The translations under genes and the position numbers were made by a program. A DNA stretch of 64,000 nt from Roseivirga seohaensis (GTDB taxonomy: Bacteria; Bacteroidota; Bacteroidia; Cytophagales; Cyclobacteriaceae): the NCBI RefSeq assembly GCF_001592945.1, contig NZ_LRPB01000006.1:186001-250000 (forward strand). The letters are read 5' to 3'. Numbering within the stretch: the stretch's first letter is position 1; the number at the start of each line of letters is the position of its first letter. The notes beneath the pieces were generated by a model. The model worked only from the letters and a program-made list of their open reading frames with translations, was not told the origin of the DNA and did no database searches. Below are positions 29,882 through 42,847 of this stretch, piece by piece.

Positions 29882-30514
29882 TTATTTCTCTAGGATTACG
29901 GTTGAATTTTTCGCACCAGGAATAGAACCACTGATTACAATCAGATTCTTTTCTGGCACCACTTTCATTACGCGCAGGTTGATTACTGTCACTCTATCTC
30001 CACCAGTTCTTCCAGCCATACGAGTACCTTTAAATACTCTTGCAGGATAAGAAGCTCCACCAACGGAACCAGGTGCTCTCAATCTGTTGTGCTGACCGTG
30101 CGTTGCTTGTCCAACTCCACCAAATCCGTGTCTTTTTACAACACCTTGAAAACCTTTACCTTTTGAAGTACCAACGGCATCAACAAAATCACCTTCTTTG
30201 AAGACATCGCCTACAACGATTTCGTTACCTAAAGCCACCTGACCTTCAAATTCTTCGCGAAAATTTCGGAACTCAACAACATCTTTCTTTGGAGTAGTAT
30301 TCGCTTTAGCGAAATGACCCTTTAAAGCCTTAGGAGTATTTTTCTCCTTACGCTCTCCAAAAGCAAGCTGTACAGCTGTATACCCGTCTGTTCCCTCATT
30401 TTTTACTTGCGTTACTACGCAAGGACCAGCCTCTATCACCGTGCATGCGACACTACGTCCATCGGCACTGTAAATGCTAGTCATTCCGATTTTTTTTCCG
30501 ATTATTCCAGACAT
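29882..30514 (-). CDS. rplC: Ribosomal protein L3
   Basis: The 210-residue protein has [31 protein letters not shown] (finger toward the peptidyl-transferase centre), [16 protein letters not shown] and [15 protein letters not shown]. It is the first gene after a textbook promoter, so a new transcription unit begins here rather than at rpsJ. Confidence 0.98.
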   Translation of the reverse strand: MSGIIGKKIGMTSIYSADGRSVACTVIEAGPCVVTQVKNEGTDGYTAVQLAFGERKEKNTPKALKGHFAKANTTPKKDVVEFRNFREEFEGQVALGNEIVVGDVFKEGDFVDAVGTSKGKGFQGVVKRHGFGGVGQATHGQHNRLRAPGSVGGASYPARVFKGTRMAGRTGGDRVTVINLRVMKVVPEKNLIVISGSIPGAKNSTVILEK

Positions 30515-30567
30515 CTTATTAATTCATTTAGAACCTCACAAATCCGAGGCTCCCGTGAAACGGATTG
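30515..30567 (-). promoter_or_regulatory. Folded 5' leader of rplC
   Basis: Right after the predicted start site, AATCCG and CGGATT (30541-30546 with 30561-30566) close a hairpin whose loop contains ACGGGAGC-like sequence; CCTC and GAGG offer an alternative pairing nearer the gene. A candidate target for L4- or L3-type autoregulation, not proven. Confidence 0.4.
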
Positions 30568-30598
30568 CAAAGATAGAGAATTAATTTTCTGCTACAAA
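30568..30598 (-). promoter_or_regulatory. Promoter of the rplC-rplQ operon
   Basis: On the minus strand TTTG (30598-30595), 19 bases, TATCTTTG (30575-30568), then CA. Both boxes match the Bacteroidota consensus exactly and the spacing is ideal. The ATG of rplC is about 54 bases downstream. Confidence 0.85.
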
Positions 30599-30670
30599 CT
30601 CTAGATTTGAAATTTCTATAATAAATTCTCTCAAATTCAAGCCGTTAGTAATGGCTTGCTCTCTTCGCAT

Positions 30671-30703
30671 AAAAAAGAGGCTAGCCAAAAAGACCAGCCT
30701 CTT
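30671..30703 (-). terminator. Terminator after rpsJ
   Basis: On the minus strand AAGAGGCT and AGCCTCTT form an 8-bp stem with a 13-base loop and a T run of six. It lies 24 bases after the rpsJ stop and isolates rpsJ from rplC. Confidence 0.85.
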
Positions 30704-30726
30704 ATATTCTGTATCTAAAAAAGTAC

Positions 30727-31032
30727 TTATACTTTGATTTCAACGTCAACACCACTAGGAAGCTCAAGCTTCATAAGGGCATCTACAGTTTTAGCACTGC
30801 TAGAATAAATATCTACCAATCGCTTGTAAGTACAAAGTTGAAATTGCTCACGCGCTTTTTTGTTTACGTGTGGAGATTTCAATACTGTAAATTTCTCTTT
30901 TACTGTTGGTAACGGAATTGGACCGCTAACAATAGCTCCAGTAGTTTTCACAGCTCTTACGATTTTCTCTGATGACTTATCCACCAAGTTGTGATCGTAT
31001 GACTTTAATTTGATTCTTATCTTCTGTGTCAT
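30727..31032 (-). CDS. rpsJ: Ribosomal protein S10
   Basis: The 101-residue protein has [30 protein letters not shown] and [28 protein letters not shown]. Besides its ribosomal role it is NusE, a partner of NusB in antitermination. It closes the rpsL-rpsG-fusA-rpsJ unit and is cut off from the rest of the S10 operon by a terminator and a promoter. Confidence 0.98.
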   Translation of the reverse strand: MTQKIRIKLKSYDHNLVDKSSEKIVRAVKTTGAIVSGPIPLPTVKEKFTVLKSPHVNKKAREQFQLCTYKRLVDIYSSSAKTVDALMKLELPSGVDVEIKV

Positions 31033-31050
31033 TATTCTAAAATTTACAGA

Positions 31051-33150
31051 TTATTCTCCTTTGGATTTTTTGATCACTTCGTCTGCAATGCCATTAGGTA
31101 CTACGTCATAGTGAGAGAAAGTCAGAGCAGCCGTAGCACGACCAGAAGACATTGTTCTCAAATCTGTAACGTAACCGAAAAGTTCTGACAAAGGAACACT
31201 GGCTCTAACAACTGTAGAAGTTCCTTTTGTATCCATACCTTTCATAATACCTCTTCTCCTATTCAAATCACCAGTAATTGAACCAGTATATTCATCAGGA
31301 GTAACTACATCTACCGACATAATTGGCTCTAGCAATTTTGGACCGGCTTGCTTACCAGCAGCCTTAAAGCCCATTCTAGCTGCAAGTTCGAAAGAAAGCG
31401 CATCCGAATCCACATCGTGGAATGATCCGTGGAACAATCTAACTTTCATGTCTTCAACAGGGTAACCTGCCAAAGGCCCGTTCTTCATAGCTGAAGCAAA
31501 TCCTTTTTCAATAGCTGGGATAAATTCTTTTGGAATTACACCACCAACGATTTGATTCACAAATTGAAGTCCTTTTCCTACGAAATCTTCATCCTTTGGA
31601 CCAATTTCGAAAGAGATATCGGCAAATTTACCTCTACCACCAGACTGTTTCTTATAAACCTCTTTGTGTTCAACTGACTTCGTAAGTGCTTCTTTATAAG
31701 CCACCTGAGGTGCTCCTTGATTCACTTCCACTTTGAATTCTCTTCTCATACGATCCATGATGATATCAAGGTGAAGCTCACCCATACCTCTAAGAATCGT
31801 TTGACCAGTTTCTTCGTCAGTGTTTACTGTCAATGTAGGATCTTCTTCTACTAGCTTGGCAATTGCCATACCTAGTTTATCTACATCAGCCTGAGTTTTT
31901 GGCTCAATAGCGTAACCAATTACTGGCTCAGGGAAATCCATTGATTCAAGAACAATTTTATGTTTCTCGTCACAAAGAGTGTCTCCAGTTTTAATATCCT
32001 TAAATCCTACAACCGCAGCGATATCTCCAGCATGAAGCTGATCAATAGCGTTTTGTTTGTTCGCATGCATTTGGAAGATTCTAGAGATACGCTCTTTCTT
32101 ACCAGTTCTTGTATTGAATACATAAGAACCTGAATCTAGCATACCTGCATATGATCTAACAAAACACAAACGACCTACAAATGGGTCAGTAGCGATCTTA
32201 AATGCTAGAGCTGTGAATGGCTCTGATGCAGATGGCTTTCTAAACGTAGGCTCTTCAGTATCAGGATCAATTCCCTCAACACTTTCTCTATCAAGAGGAG
32301 ATGGAAGCAATTCCATAACATAGTTCAACATTGACTGAACACCTTTATTTTTAAAGGCAGAACCACACAACATTGGAACAAAAGCTAAATCTATAGTTGC
32401 AGCTCTTAAAGCTTTGATAATCTCTTCTCTAGAGATTGACTCTGGATCTTCGAAATACTTTTCTAATAGTGATTCGTCATACTCCGCAACAGCTTCTAAT
32501 AGATGCTCTCTATATTCAGCTACTTCATCAACCATGTCAGCTGGAATTTCGATTTCGTTATAGGTCATCCCCATATCTTCTTCGTTCCAAACAATGGCCT
32601 TATTCTCTACCAAGTCAACAACACCTTTAAAGGTATCTTCAGCTCCGATAGGCAATTGAAGTGGAACAGCTTTAGTTCCTAACATTTCTTTCACTTGCTT
32701 ACACACGTTCAAGAAGTCAGCACCAGACCTGTCCATTTTGTTTACGAAGCCTAAACGAGCAACCTTATAGTTGTCCGCAAGTCTCCAGTTAGTTTCTGAT
32801 TGTGGCTCAACACCATCAACAGCAGAAAACAAAAACACCAATCCATCAAGAACTCTTAGAGAACGGTTTACCTCTACAGTAAAATCTACGTGACCAGGAG
32901 TATCAATAATGTTGATATGGTATTGTTCGTCTTTGTAAGGCCAGAATACAGTAGTTGCAGCAGAGGTAATTGTAATCCCTCTTTCTTGCTCTTGCTCCAT
33001 CCAGTCCATTGTAGCCGCACCATCATGAACCTCACCAAGTTTGTGAGAAACACCAGTGTAGTACAAAACTCTTTCGGTAGTCGTTGTTTTACCCGCATCA
33101 ATGTGGGCTGCGATACCTATATTTCTTGTTAATCTTAAATCTCTTGCCAT
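31051..33150 (-). CDS. fusA: Elongation factor G
   Basis: The 699-residue translocase GTPase has the G motifs [22 protein letters not shown] (P loop), [12 protein letters not shown] and NKMDRSG, then the EF-G domains II-V with [31 protein letters not shown] (domain IV). Length is normal. It lies between rpsG and rpsJ as in the str operon. Confidence 0.98.
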   Translation of the reverse strand: MARDLRLTRNIGIAAHIDAGKTTTTERVLYYTGVSHKLGEVHDGAATMDWMEQEQERGITITSAATTVFWPYKDEQYHINIIDTPGHVDFTVEVNRSLRVLDGLVFLFSAVDGVEPQSETNWRLADNYKVARLGFVNKMDRSGADFLNVCKQVKEMLGTKAVPLQLPIGAEDTFKGVVDLVENKAIVWNEEDMGMTYNEIEIPADMVDEVAEYREHLLEAVAEYDESLLEKYFEDPESISREEIIKALRAATIDLAFVPMLCGSAFKNKGVQSMLNYVMELLPSPLDRESVEGIDPDTEEPTFRKPSASEPFTALAFKIATDPFVGRLCFVRSYAGMLDSGSYVFNTRTGKKERISRIFQMHANKQNAIDQLHAGDIAAVVGFKDIKTGDTLCDEKHKIVLESMDFPEPVIGYAIEPKTQADVDKLGMAIAKLVEEDPTLTVNTDEETGQTILRGMGELHLDIIMDRMRREFKVEVNQGAPQVAYKEALTKSVEHKEVYKKQSGGRGKFADISFEIGPKDEDFVGKGLQFVNQIVGGVIPKEFIPAIEKGFASAMKNGPLAGYPVEDMKVRLFHGSFHDVDSDALSFELAARMGFKAAGKQAGPKLLEPIMSVDVVTPDEYTGSITGDLNRRRGIMKGMDTKGTSTVVRASVPLSELFGYVTDLRTMSSGRATAALTFSHYDVVPNGIADEVIKKSKGE

Positions 33151-33163
33151 TTCTATCTAGGAA

Positions 33164-33631
33164 TTAAAATCTAAAGTGAGAGAATGCCTTGTTTGCATCG
33201 GCCATTCTATGAGTGTCGTCCTTTTTCTTCACGGCAGCTCCTTCTCCTTTTGATGCAGCAAGAATTTCGGCAGCCAATCGGTCCCTCATTGTCTTCTCAC
33301 CTCTTTTTCTAGAAAAAGAAATCATCCACTTGATCCCCAGTGAAGTTTTTCTAGCCGGCCTCACTTCAGTTGGTACCTGAAATGTTGCTCCGCCTACTCT
33401 ACGGCTTTTTACTTCGACTGAAGGCATGATGTTACTCAATGCTTTCTTCCAAGTCTCAAGACCATTCTCACCACTTTTCTTTTCAACGATCTCGATCGCA
33501 TCATAGAAAATGTTGTAGGCAATACTCTTCTTCCCATCTACCATTAAGTAGTTCACAAACTTTGTCACCAAAGTATCATGGAACTTAGGATCAGGAAGAA
33601 TATATCTCTTCTTTGGTTTAGCTTTTCTCAT
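33164..33631 (-). CDS. rpsG: Ribosomal protein S7
   Basis: The 155-residue protein starts [17 protein letters not shown] and has [11 protein letters not shown]-type [21 protein letters not shown] and [16 protein letters not shown]. It organises the 16S head domain. Thirteen bases separate it from fusA. Confidence 0.98.
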   Translation of the reverse strand: MRKAKPKKRYILPDPKFHDTLVTKFVNYLMVDGKKSIAYNIFYDAIEIVEKKSGENGLETWKKALSNIMPSVEVKSRRVGGATFQVPTEVRPARKTSLGIKWMISFSRKRGEKTMRDRLAAEILAASKGEGAAVKKKDDTHRMADANKAFSHFRF

Positions 33632-33643
33632 TTTATAAAAATT

Positions 33644-34027
33644 CTATTTTTTAGCTGCTTTAGGGCGTTTTGCGCCATATTTTGATCTACGTTGCGTACG
33701 ACCATTAACACCAGCGGTATCTAATGCACCTCTAATGATGTGGTATCTTACACCTGGAAGATCTTTTACTCTTCCTCCTCTAATCAATACGATTGAGTGT
33801 TCTTGAAGATTGTGACCTTCACCTGGGATGTACGCGTTTACCTCCTTACCGTTAGTCAACCTTACTCTGGCTACTTTTCTCATAGCTGAGTTTGGCTTCT
33901 TAGGCGTAGTAGTGTAAACCCTTGTACAAACCCCTCTTCTTTGCGGGCAGCTATCCAGAGCAGGAGATTTTGACTTAGAAGTCAATTTCTTTCTGCCCTT
34001 TCTTACTAATTGTTGTATAGTAGGCAT
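33644..34027 (-). CDS. rpsL: Ribosomal protein S12
   Basis: The 127-residue decoding-site protein has [24 protein letters not shown] and [20 protein letters not shown]. Both lysines whose change gives streptomycin resistance in E. coli (Lys43 and Lys88 equivalents) are present, so this allele should be sensitive at these positions. First gene of the str-type unit. Confidence 0.98.
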   Translation of the reverse strand: MPTIQQLVRKGRKKLTSKSKSPALDSCPQRRGVCTRVYTTTPKKPNSAMRKVARVRLTNGKEVNAYIPGEGHNLQEHSIVLIRGGRVKDLPGVRYHIIRGALDTAGVNGRTQRRSKYGAKRPKAAKK

Positions 34028-34076
34028 TTACAGTTATTTTTTAGATTTTATTTCCCTATGTACAAATTTAGGACTG

Positions 34077-34107
34077 CAAAGGTAACAAAAGAAGTTTTCA
34101 GAACAAA
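34077..34107 (-). promoter_or_regulatory. Promoter of the rpsL-rpsG-fusA-rpsJ operon
   Basis: On the minus strand TTTG (34107-34104), 19 bases, TACCTTTG (34084-34077), then CA. A perfect consensus match 50 bases before the rpsL ATG. Confidence 0.85.
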
Positions 34108-34234
34108 CACATCAGATTAAATAAATCAAACATGTAACTTCCTTACTTCCACCATAAAACCCTTCTTGCTAATCCTGTTTCAGAACGTCTAAAAGATGAT
34201 TTTAGAACCGCTCCTTTCTACCATTTTTACACCT

Positions 34235-34264
34235 AAAAAGCCCCAATCTTTCGAAAGGGGCTTT
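34235..34264 (-). terminator. Terminator after the rpoBC-DUF3467 unit
   Basis: On the minus strand AAAGCCCC and GGGGCTTT form an 8-bp stem with a 12-base loop and a T run. It lies 27 bases after the DUF3467 stop and separates it from the rpsL promoter region (34085-34234, otherwise without visible genes). Confidence 0.85.
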
Positions 34265-34291
34265 CTAAAAATATTTATAAGTACGAGCCCA

Positions 34292-34615
34292 TTAAGCCTC
34301 TCCTATTGTTCCTCCGAAATTCATTGGGAATTTTGGAGCTTCATCGGACTGGGTAATGGTACCAAAATGACTTTCGAATTTATCGATATTATCCTTTAAA
34401 GCCATCAGTAGCCTTTTGGCATGCTCTGGTGTAATGATAATTCTCGATTTTACTTTCGCCTTTGGTACGCCTGGCATCATTTTGATAAAATCAATCACAA
34501 ATTCACTGTTTGAATGTGCGATCATAGCCAAGTTCACATATTGACCTTCCGCAATTTCTTCGGAAAGCTCAATATTGATTTGGTTCTGATTTTTTTGATT
34601 TTTATCCTCAGCCAT
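34292..34615 (-). CDS. DUF3467 family protein
   Basis: The 107-residue protein is highly charged at the N terminus and carries the family core EGQYVNLAMIAHSNSEFVIDFIKMMPGVPKAKVKSRIIITPEHAKRLL, with the second half helical. It lies 3 bases after rpoC and in the same transcript, a position conserved across Bacteroidota. Function unknown; the tie to RNA polymerase genes suggests a role in transcription, but that is inference from location only. Confidence 0.88.
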   Translation of the reverse strand: MAEDKNQKNQNQINIELSEEIAEGQYVNLAMIAHSNSEFVIDFIKMMPGVPKAKVKSRIIITPEHAKRLLMALKDNIDKFESHFGTITQSDEAPKFPMNFGGTIGEA

Positions 34616-34618
34616 GGC

Positions 34619-37600
34619 TTAGTACTCTACTTCTTGTTCTTCTGATTCTGATCTATTGTAGGCGGCTTTCGCTGCTTGCAATCTTTCGTAAGCTTCTTTG
34701 TTTCCAACGATAAGGTCTTCGTATTCTCTCAAACCTGTACCTGCTGGAATCAAGTGACCCACGATTACGTTTTCCTTCAAACCTTTCAAATGATCTGCTT
34801 TACCTCTAATTGAGGCTTCACTTAGCACTTTAGTTGTTTCTTGGAATGACGCTGCAGAAATGAAACTTTCAGTTCCTAATGAAGCTTGCGTGATACCTTG
34901 AAGTTTCGGTTGTGAAACTGCTGGTTGTGCATCTCTAACTTCTACAAGCTTCATGTCTTTTCTTCTCAACGAAGAGTTTTCATCTCTTAATTGACGAGGA
35001 GTAACAATCTGACCTGGTTTTAGGTTTGTAGAGTCACCTGCATCTGAAACCACTTTCATATCAAGCATTGCATCGTTCTCTTCTCTAAAGAGGAATTTAT
35101 CAACCACTTGACCTGGAAGGAAGCTAGTATCACCAGCATCCATGATTTCTACCTTCTGCATCATTTGCTTCACGATTACTTCGATGTGCTTATCATTGAT
35201 TTTCACACCTTGTAGTCGGTATACTTCCTGAATTTCATTTACTAAATATTCTTGAACCGCAGTTGGACCTTGAATATTCAAAATGTCATTTGGAGTAATA
35301 GCACCATCAGATAAAGAATAACCTGCTCTTACAAAGTCATTGTCTTGTACAAGAATGTGCTTAGACAATGGCACCATGTATTTCTTCTTCACACCATCTT
35401 TAGATTCGATGAAGATTTCTCGGTTACCTCTCTTAATTCCACCGTAAGTAACAACACCGTCAATTTCTGACACTACTGCTGGGTTAGATGGATTTCTAGC
35501 TTCAAACAATTCCGTTACTCTTGGCAGACCTCCAGTAATATCTCGAGATTTACCCATTGTTCTAGGGATTTTAGCAAGTGGTTGACCCACTTTAACTTTA
35601 TCACCTGCTTCAACAGCTAAGTGAGCCCCTACTGGAATGTTATAAGCTTTAGTATCGTTTTTAGAGTTTACAATAACCGCAGGGTTTTTAGTTTTATCTC
35701 TGGTGTCAGTGATAACTTTTTCTCTGTGGCCTGTTTGCTCATCAAACTCTTCTTTATATGTAACACCTTCTTCTATGGCATCGAATTCTACTTTACCATC
35801 GAATTCTGAAAGAATTACAGCGTTATATGGATCCCACTTACAAAGTTGTTGTCCTTTTTCAACCTTATCTCCTTCTTTAACATCAAGAGTTGCTCCGTAA
35901 GGTACGTGGTTAGAGATCAATACTTTATTAGACTTAGGGTCAACGATCTGGATCTCTCCAGTACGTCCCATTACCATTTCTATTTTATTACCATCGTTGT
36001 CGGTAGTTGGAAGTGACCTAAGTTCTTCGAACTTAATTACACCTTCAAACTTGGCCTTAACTGTTGCATCAACTGCAATGTTAGAAGCTGTACCCCCAAC
36101 GTGGAACGTTCTCAAGGTAAGCTGCGTTCCTGGCTCACCAATCGACTGTGCTGCAATTACACCAACAGCCTCGCCTTTTTCGACCATATTAGAGGTAGAT
36201 AAGTTTCTACCGTAACATTTGGCACAAATTCCGCGCTTGGTTTCACAAGTCAACACCGATCTTATCTCTACTTCATCAATCGCAGTTTCATCAATACGAG
36301 CTGCAATTTCTTCCGTGAACTCTTCTCCGGCAGAAATTATCAATTCCTCAGAGATTGGATCGAAAATATCGTGTACAGAAACTCTACCTAAAATTCTCTC
36401 AGATAAAGATTCAACTACATCTTCGTTGTCTTTCAAAGCAGATACTGTTAAACCTCTTAAGGTTCCACAATCTTCTTCGTTAACAACAGCATCTTGAGCA
36501 ACATCTACCAAACGTCTAGTTAAGTAACCAGCATCAGCAGTTTTAAGGGCTGTATCGGCCAAACCTTTACGAGCACCGTGAGTAGAGATAAAGTACTCAA
36601 GTACATCTAGCCCTTCTTTAAAGTTAGATAGAATTGGGTTTTCGATAATGGCACCCACAGACCCCGCAAGGTTCTTTTGTGGTTTCGCCATCAAGCCTCT
36701 CATTCCACCTAGCTGACGAATTTGCTCTCTTGAACCCCTGGCTCCAGAGTGCATCATCATATAAATAGAGTTGAAACCTTGATTATCCTCTTCCATCTCG
36801 TTCATCAAGTCATTGGTCAACTTAGTGTTAACCCTTGTCCAGATGTCGATAACTTGGTTGTAACGTTCGTTATCAGTAATCAGACCCATTAGGTAGTTTT
36901 GCCATACAGCATCAACTTCCTCTTTGGCTCCTGATACCAATTCTTCTTTATGTTCTGGAATGTGAATATCATTCAATCCCATTGATAGACCGCCTTTGTA
37001 TGCCATTTGGAAACCTAGTTCTTTGATATCATCAAGGAACTGAGCCGTTCTAGCTACACCAGAGATGGCAAATACATTGGCAATAATTTTCTGAAGTTTC
37101 TTCTTCGTCAATAACTCATTCACGTATCCTACTTCTGCAGGTACGGCTTGGTTAAATAGAATACGACCGGCAACAGTTTCGATTACTTTATCAACTAAAC
37201 CATCACCTTCTCTTACTTTCGTTTTCACATGAATGTAAGCGTGCTTAGAAACTTTGCCTTCGTTCATTGCTATAATCACCTCTTCGGCACTATAGAAACG
37301 CATTCCCTCACCATCTACTTTGAAATCTTCAGTAGATCTTCTGCCTTTGGTTACATAATACAGACCCAAAACCATGTCTTGAGAAGGTACAGTTACCGGA
37401 GCTCCGTTAGCTGGGTTAAGAATGTTGTGTGAAGAAAGCATTAGTGTTGAGGCTTCCAAAACTGCTTCGTGCCCTAGTGGTACGTGAACAGCCATTTGGT
37501 CACCATCAAAGTCAGCGTTAAATGCTGTACATACTAATGGGTGCAATTGAATTGCTTTTCCTTCAATTAATTTTGGTTGGAAAGCCTGAATACCCAACCT

Positions 37601-38932
37601 GTGCAATGTAGGAGCACGGTTAAGCAATACAGGGTGTCCTTTCAATACGTTTTCAAGGATATCCCAAACCACAGGGTCTTTACGATCCACTATTTTCTTG
37701 GCAGACTTCACTGTCTTAACAATACCTCTTTCAATCAGTTTTCTGATAATAAATGGTTTAAAAAGCTCGGCAGCCATATTCTTTGGCAAACCACATTCGT
37801 GAAGTTTCAACTCTGGTCCTACTACAATTACAGAACGACCTGAGTAATCCACCCTTTTTCCTAGCAAGTTCTGACGGAAACGACCTTGCTTACCTTTAAG
37901 CATATCACTCAAAGATTTCAAAGCTCTATTACCATCTGAACGCACAGCATTTACTTTTCTCGAGTTATCGAAAAGAGAATCTACTGCTTCCTGAAGCATC
38001 CTTTTTTCGTTACGAAGGATTACCTCTGGTGCTTTAATATCAATTAATCTCTTAAGACGGTTATTTCTAATGATTACCCTTCTGTAAAGATCATTCAAAT
38101 CTGAAGTTGCGAAACGACCGCCATCCAATGGCACCAATGGACGCAATTCTGGTGGAATTACAGGAACCATTTTAATGATCATCCACTCTGGACGGTTCTC
38201 GATTCTTGTTCTTGCATCACGGAAAGCTTCAACAACTTTCAACCTTTTTAAAGCTTCTGCTTTTCTTTGTTGAGAAGTATCTGTTGCTGCTTGGTGACGA
38301 AGTGCATATGAAAGTTCGTCAAGATCAATTCTTGCCAAAAGCATCTCTAATGCATCCGCTCCCATTTTAGCGATGAATTTCTGAGGATCTTCATCATCTA
38401 ACATTTGGTTCTCTCTTGGAAGTTTATCTAAAATATCTAGATACTCATCTTCAGTCAAGAAATCCATGTAGGCGATTCCATCCTCTTCTTTCATACCTGC
38501 TTGAATTACTACATAACGCTCGTAGTAAATAATCTGATCAAGTTTTTTGGTAGGAAGACCTAGAAGGTAACCAATCTTGTTAGGCAATGATTTGAAGTAC
38601 CAGATATGAGCTACAGGCACTACCAATTCGATATGGCCCATGCGCTCTCTTCTTACCTTTTTCTCGGTAACTTCAACACCACATCTATCGCAGATAATAC
38701 CTTTATATCTGATTCTTTTATATTTCCCACAATGACATTCCCAATCCTTAACAGGTCCGAATATTCTTTCACAGAATAAACCTCCCATTTCTGGTTTGTA
38801 TGTTCTATAGTTTATCGTTTCCGGTTGTGTAACCTCACCATGAGAACTCTCAAGGATTGATTCCGGAGAAGCTAAGCTGATAGTGACTTTATCAAAGTCA
38901 TTGTTAAGTTTTCTATTCTTTTTAAATGCCAT
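34619..38932 (-). CDS. rpoC: RNA polymerase beta' subunit
   Basis: The 1437-residue subunit has the N-terminal zinc site ([22 protein letters not shown], about 70-85), the catalytic NADFDGD near 470, and the second zinc site [15 protein letters not shown] near 890-905. The trigger loop and bridge helix regions follow normally. With RpoB it forms the active centre. 42 bases after rpoB. Confidence 0.98.
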   Translation of the reverse strand: MAFKKNRKLNNDFDKVTISLASPESILESSHGEVTQPETINYRTYKPEMGGLFCERIFGPVKDWECHCGKYKRIRYKGIICDRCGVEVTEKKVRRERMGHIELVVPVAHIWYFKSLPNKIGYLLGLPTKKLDQIIYYERYVVIQAGMKEEDGIAYMDFLTEDEYLDILDKLPRENQMLDDEDPQKFIAKMGADALEMLLARIDLDELSYALRHQAATDTSQQRKAEALKRLKVVEAFRDARTRIENRPEWMIIKMVPVIPPELRPLVPLDGGRFATSDLNDLYRRVIIRNNRLKRLIDIKAPEVILRNEKRMLQEAVDSLFDNSRKVNAVRSDGNRALKSLSDMLKGKQGRFRQNLLGKRVDYSGRSVIVVGPELKLHECGLPKNMAAELFKPFIIRKLIERGIVKTVKSAKKIVDRKDPVVWDILENVLKGHPVLLNRAPTLHRLGIQAFQPKLIEGKAIQLHPLVCTAFNADFDGDQMAVHVPLGHEAVLEASTLMLSSHNILNPANGAPVTVPSQDMVLGLYYVTKGRRSTEDFKVDGEGMRFYSAEEVIIAMNEGKVSKHAYIHVKTKVREGDGLVDKVIETVAGRILFNQAVPAEVGYVNELLTKKKLQKIIANVFAISGVARTAQFLDDIKELGFQMAYKGGLSMGLNDIHIPEHKEELVSGAKEEVDAVWQNYLMGLITDNERYNQVIDIWTRVNTKLTNDLMNEMEEDNQGFNSIYMMMHSGARGSREQIRQLGGMRGLMAKPQKNLAGSVGAIIENPILSNFKEGLDVLEYFISTHGARKGLADTALKTADAGYLTRRLVDVAQDAVVNEEDCGTLRGLTVSALKDNEDVVESLSERILGRVSVHDIFDPISEELIISAGEEFTEEIAARIDETAIDEVEIRSVLTCETKRGICAKCYGRNLSTSNMVEKGEAVGVIAAQSIGEPGTQLTLRTFHVGGTASNIAVDATVKAKFEGVIKFEELRSLPTTDNDGNKIEMVMGRTGEIQIVDPKSNKVLISNHVPYGATLDVKEGDKVEKGQQLCKWDPYNAVILSEFDGKVEFDAIEEGVTYKEEFDEQTGHREKVITDTRDKTKNPAVIVNSKNDTKAYNIPVGAHLAVEAGDKVKVGQPLAKIPRTMGKSRDITGGLPRVTELFEARNPSNPAVVSEIDGVVTYGGIKRGNREIFIESKDGVKKKYMVPLSKHILVQDNDFVRAGYSLSDGAITPNDILNIQGPTAVQEYLVNEIQEVYRLQGVKINDKHIEVIVKQMMQKVEIMDAGDTSFLPGQVVDKFLFREENDAMLDMKVVSDAGDSTNLKPGQIVTPRQLRDENSSLRRKDMKLVEVRDAQPAVSQPKLQGITQASLGTESFISAASFQETTKVLSEASIRGKADHLKGLKENVIVGHLIPAGTGLREYEDLIVGNKEAYERLQAAKAAYNRSESEEQEVEY

Positions 38933-38974
38933 AGCTTTTGTATTCTAATTTATTGGCCGAAGCCTGTTTAAGAA

Positions 38975-41900
38975 TTAGTCAAGTGTAATTTCAAGTGCCA
39001 AACCTCTTAGTTCGTGAACCAATACGTTGAATGATTCAGGAATATTTGGTTTAGGAATATTCTCACCTTTCACGATGGCTTCGTAGGCTTTCGCTCTACC
39101 AATCACGTCATCGGATTTTACCGTTAGAATTTCCTGCAACACATGAGATGCGCCAAAGGCCTCAAGAGCCCAAACCTCCATCTCACCAAAACGCTGACCA
39201 CCAAACTGGGCTTTACCACCCAATGGTTGTTGAGTAATGAGAGAGTAAGGTCCGATAGAACGCGCGTGCATTTTATCGTCAACCAAGTGACCTAGTTTCA
39301 GCATGTATGCAATACCTACTGTAACAGGCTGGTCAAATTTAACACCTGACAAACCATCATATAGATAAGCACGACCAGCATCTGGCAATCCAGCCTCAGC
39401 CAATTCAGCTTGAACTTCTTCCATAGTAGCTCCGTCAAAAATTGGAGTAGCATATTTTCTACCCAACTCTAATCCAGCCCATGCCAATACGGTTTCGTAT
39501 ATCTGACCAATGTTCATCCTCGAAGGTACACCAAGTGGATTCAATACAATATCCATTGGAGTTCCATCTTCTAGGAATGGCATATCTTCTTCTCTAACAA
39601 TTCTGGCTACAACACCCTTGTTACCGTGACGACCCGCCATTTTATCACCTACTTTAAGCTTACGCTTTTTAGCAATATAAACTTTGGCCAATTGTACGAT
39701 ACCTGTTGGCAATTCATCACCTACTTCGATTGTGAAACGCTTACGTTTAAATTCGCCCGCAATTTCATTTCTCTTCAGTTGGTAATTTTTAACCATACGA
39801 ACGATAATCTGGTTAGTCTTATCGTCAGTAGTCCAGTTATCAAGGTTCAAATCAGAAATTAGGTTAACTTCTTCCTGAACGTTGTAGTTACTCTCGTCTC
39901 TGTATATGTTTTTCTCAGGGAAGATGTTTTCTGTAATATTGGTTTTGTTGAATTTCACTCCTTTCGAAATGACTTCATCACCAAATTTATGTTTTACTCC
40001 TTGAGAAGTTTTTCCTTGTAGCAAAGAGAAGATTTTGTCAATCATTTCATTTCTCACAGCAGTCAAATCTTTGCTGTACTGAGCTTTCAATGCTTCAACC
40101 TCTTTCTTTGATTTTGCTCTAAGATCTTTATCTTTTTTAGGTCTTGAGAACAACTTAGTGTCAATAACCACACCTTGAAGCGAAGGAGATGCTTTCAATG
40201 ATGCATCTTTCACATCACCAGCTTTATCTCCGAAGATGGCTCTTAAAAGCTTCTCTTCTGGAGTTGGGTCAGTTTCACCTTTAGGGGTAATTTTACCAAT
40301 CAGAATATCACCTTCTTTGATTTCAGCTCCTACTCTGATGATACCATTCTCATCAAGGTTTTTCACTGCTTCCTCACTTACGTTCGGAATCTCAGAAGTT
40401 AATTCTTCTTCACCTCTTTTTGTATCTCTAACTTCAAGTTCATATTCATCGATGTGAATTGAGGTGAACACGTCATCTCTAACCACTCTCTCTGAAATTA
40501 CAATCGCATCCTCGAAGTTATATCCTTGCCAAGGCATGTAGGCTACTCTCAGGTTTTTACCTAAGGCTAACTCTCCATTTTGGGTAGAATATCCCTCACA
40601 AAGTACTTGTCCCTTCACAACTTTGTCACCTTTCAATACGATTGGTGTAAGGTTGATAGAAGTGTCTTGGTTGGTTCTTCTGAACTTAATCAATTTGTAC
40701 GTTTTGTACTCATTATAGAAGTTCACTAACTCATCCTCAGTACTTTGTTCGTACTTTATAATAATTTTTTCAGCATCAACATAGTGTACAACACCCGTTC
40801 CTTCAGCAATTACTAGCATTCTAGAATCTCTCGCTGCTCTACCTTCCAAACCAGTTCCCACAATTGGAGCTTCAGGTTTCAATAAAGGCACTGCTTGACG
40901 CTGCATGTTCGATCCCATCAATGCCCTGTTTGCATCATCGTGCTCAAGGAAAGGAATCAATGAAGCTGCAACAGATACAATTTGGTTAGGAGCTACATCC
41001 ATATAAGTAAGCTCATTCGGCTCTACTACAGGGAAATCTCCTTCAAATCTTGCTTTTACTCTGTCGTTTACGAAAGTACCCTTATCATCCAAAGGCGCAT
41101 TGGCCTGTGCAATGTTGTGAGTATCTTCTTCTTCAGCAGTAAGGTAAACCACATCTTCAGACATGTTTACTTTACTTTCTTTTACTTTTCTATATGGAGT
41201 CTCAATGAATCCCATGCTGTTAATCTTAGCATGAACACATAGAGATGAAATCAAACCAATGTTTGGTCCCTCTGGAGTTTCAATTGTACAAAGACGACCG
41301 TAGTGAGTATAGTGAACATCTCGAACCTCAAAACCTGCTCTTTCTCTTGAAAGACCACCTGGTCCTAAGGCTGACAATCTTCTTTTGTGAGTAATCTCTG
41401 CCAATGGATTCGTTTGATCCATAAACTGAGAAAGTTGGTTGGTTCCGAAGAACGAGTTAATCACAGAAGAAAGTGTTCTTGCGTTAATAAGATCCACAGG
41501 TTTGAAGTCCTCATTATCACGAACGTTCATTCTTTCTTTGATCGTTCTAGCCATTCTGGCCAAACCTACACCAAACTGAGCGTATAATTGCTCTCCTACA
41601 GTTCTAACTCTTCTGTTCGATAAGTGGTCAATATCATCCACTACCGCCTTAGAGTTAATCAACCCGATCAAATATTTCACAATTGAAATAATATCCTGAG
41701 TTGTTAATACTCTCTTATCAAAAGAGATATCTAAGCCGAGTTTCTTATTAATTCTGTATCTACCTACTTCTCCAAGATCATATCTCTTATCTGAGAAGAA
41801 AAGGCTTTGGATAATATCTCTTGCAGTTTGCTCATCTGGCGCTTCAGTATTTCTCAACTGACGATAGATTTGCTCTACAGCCTCTTTCTCAGAGTTGGAG

Positions 41901-42847
41901 TTATCTTTAGATAGTGTATTATAAATAATAGTGTAATCTGCAATGTTGATGTCTTCTCTATGAAGAATGATAGAATCAACACCAGACTCAAGGATCATTT
42001 CTACATCTTCCTCGCTTAAAACAGAGTCACGCTCTAATAACACTTCGTTTCTATCGATAGATACTACTTCTCCAGTATCTTCATCTACGAAATCTTCTAT
42101 CCATGTCTTAAGAACTCTTGCTGCAAGTTTTCTGCCTACACCCTTCTTAAGCTGGGCTTTATTGGCTTTAACCTCTTCAGACAAGCCGAATAGGTCAAGA
42201 ATATCTTTATCTGTTCCGTAACCGATGGCTCTTAAAAGCGTGGTTACTGGAAATTTCTTCTTACGGTCAATGTAAGCGTACATTACGCTGTTAACGTCTG
42301 TCGCAAATTCAATCCAAGAACCTTTAAAAGGAATAATTCTGGCAGAATATAAAGCGGTACCGTTAGTATGTTTGCTTTGTGCAAAGAACACACCAGGAGA
42401 TCTATGTAATTGAGAAACAATTACTCTTTCCGCACCATTTACCACGAACGAGCCCTTTACAGTCATGTAAGGAATATTCCCTAAGAATACTTCTTGTTCG
42501 ATGGTTTCAAAATCTTCATGATCTGCATCATTACATGTCAGACGAAGCTTTGCTTTTAATGGAACTGAATAGGTAAGTCCTCTATCGATACACTCTTCAA
42601 CAGAGTATTTTGGAGGGTCAACCAAGTAATCAATGAACTCTAATACAAAGTTATCTCGTGAATCAGAAATGGGGAAATTTTCTGAAAATACTTTGAAAAG
42701 GCCATCTTGAGTCCTTTTTTCAGCAGGAGTTTCAAGCTGAAAAAAATCTTCGAAAGACTTCACTTGTATGTCAAGAAAATCAGGATAATCAAGAACTGAT
42801 TTAATTGAAGAAAAACTTATTCTTTCTGTTTGAATTGCGTTAGCCAA
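38975..42847 (-). CDS. rpoB: RNA polymerase beta subunit
   Basis: The 1290-residue subunit contains the rifampicin pocket near 465-495: [25 protein letters not shown]. The residues equal to E. coli Asp516, His526 and Ser531 are unchanged, so rifampicin sensitivity is expected. The C-terminal [47 protein letters not shown] block is intact. It follows rplL after a 176-base gap full of hairpins. Confidence 0.98.
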   Translation of the reverse strand: MANAIQTERISFSSIKSVLDYPDFLDIQVKSFEDFFQLETPAEKRTQDGLFKVFSENFPISDSRDNFVLEFIDYLVDPPKYSVEECIDRGLTYSVPLKAKLRLTCNDADHEDFETIEQEVFLGNIPYMTVKGSFVVNGAERVIVSQLHRSPGVFFAQSKHTNGTALYSARIIPFKGSWIEFATDVNSVMYAYIDRKKKFPVTTLLRAIGYGTDKDILDLFGLSEEVKANKAQLKKGVGRKLAARVLKTWIEDFVDEDTGEVVSIDRNEVLLERDSVLSEEDVEMILESGVDSIILHREDINIADYTIIYNTLSKDNSNSEKEAVEQIYRQLRNTEAPDEQTARDIIQSLFFSDKRYDLGEVGRYRINKKLGLDISFDKRVLTTQDIISIVKYLIGLINSKAVVDDIDHLSNRRVRTVGEQLYAQFGVGLARMARTIKERMNVRDNEDFKPVDLINARTLSSVINSFFGTNQLSQFMDQTNPLAEITHKRRLSALGPGGLSRERAGFEVRDVHYTHYGRLCTIETPEGPNIGLISSLCVHAKINSMGFIETPYRKVKESKVNMSEDVVYLTAEEEDTHNIAQANAPLDDKGTFVNDRVKARFEGDFPVVEPNELTYMDVAPNQIVSVAASLIPFLEHDDANRALMGSNMQRQAVPLLKPEAPIVGTGLEGRAARDSRMLVIAEGTGVVHYVDAEKIIIKYEQSTEDELVNFYNEYKTYKLIKFRRTNQDTSINLTPIVLKGDKVVKGQVLCEGYSTQNGELALGKNLRVAYMPWQGYNFEDAIVISERVVRDDVFTSIHIDEYELEVRDTKRGEEELTSEIPNVSEEAVKNLDENGIIRVGAEIKEGDILIGKITPKGETDPTPEEKLLRAIFGDKAGDVKDASLKASPSLQGVVIDTKLFSRPKKDKDLRAKSKKEVEALKAQYSKDLTAVRNEMIDKIFSLLQGKTSQGVKHKFGDEVISKGVKFNKTNITENIFPEKNIYRDESNYNVQEEVNLISDLNLDNWTTDDKTNQIIVRMVKNYQLKRNEIAGEFKRKRFTIEVGDELPTGIVQLAKVYIAKKRKLKVGDKMAGRHGNKGVVARIVREEDMPFLEDGTPMDIVLNPLGVPSRMNIGQIYETVLAWAGLELGRKYATPIFDGATMEEVQAELAEAGLPDAGRAYLYDGLSGVKFDQPVTVGIAYMLKLGHLVDDKMHARSIGPYSLITQQPLGGKAQFGGQRFGEMEVWALEAFGASHVLQEILTVKSDDVIGRAKAYEAIVKGENIPKPNIPESFNVLVHELRGLALEITLD

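Noticed and set aside
32886-33132. Overlapping short frames on both strands inside fusA
   Set aside because: They are shadows of the fusA reading frame with no independent evidence.
38975-42847. Rifampicin-resistance substitution in RpoB
   Set aside because: The main resistance positions (Asp516, His526, Ser531 equivalents) carry the sensitive residues; Asn518 to Thr is a known natural variation and not decisive.
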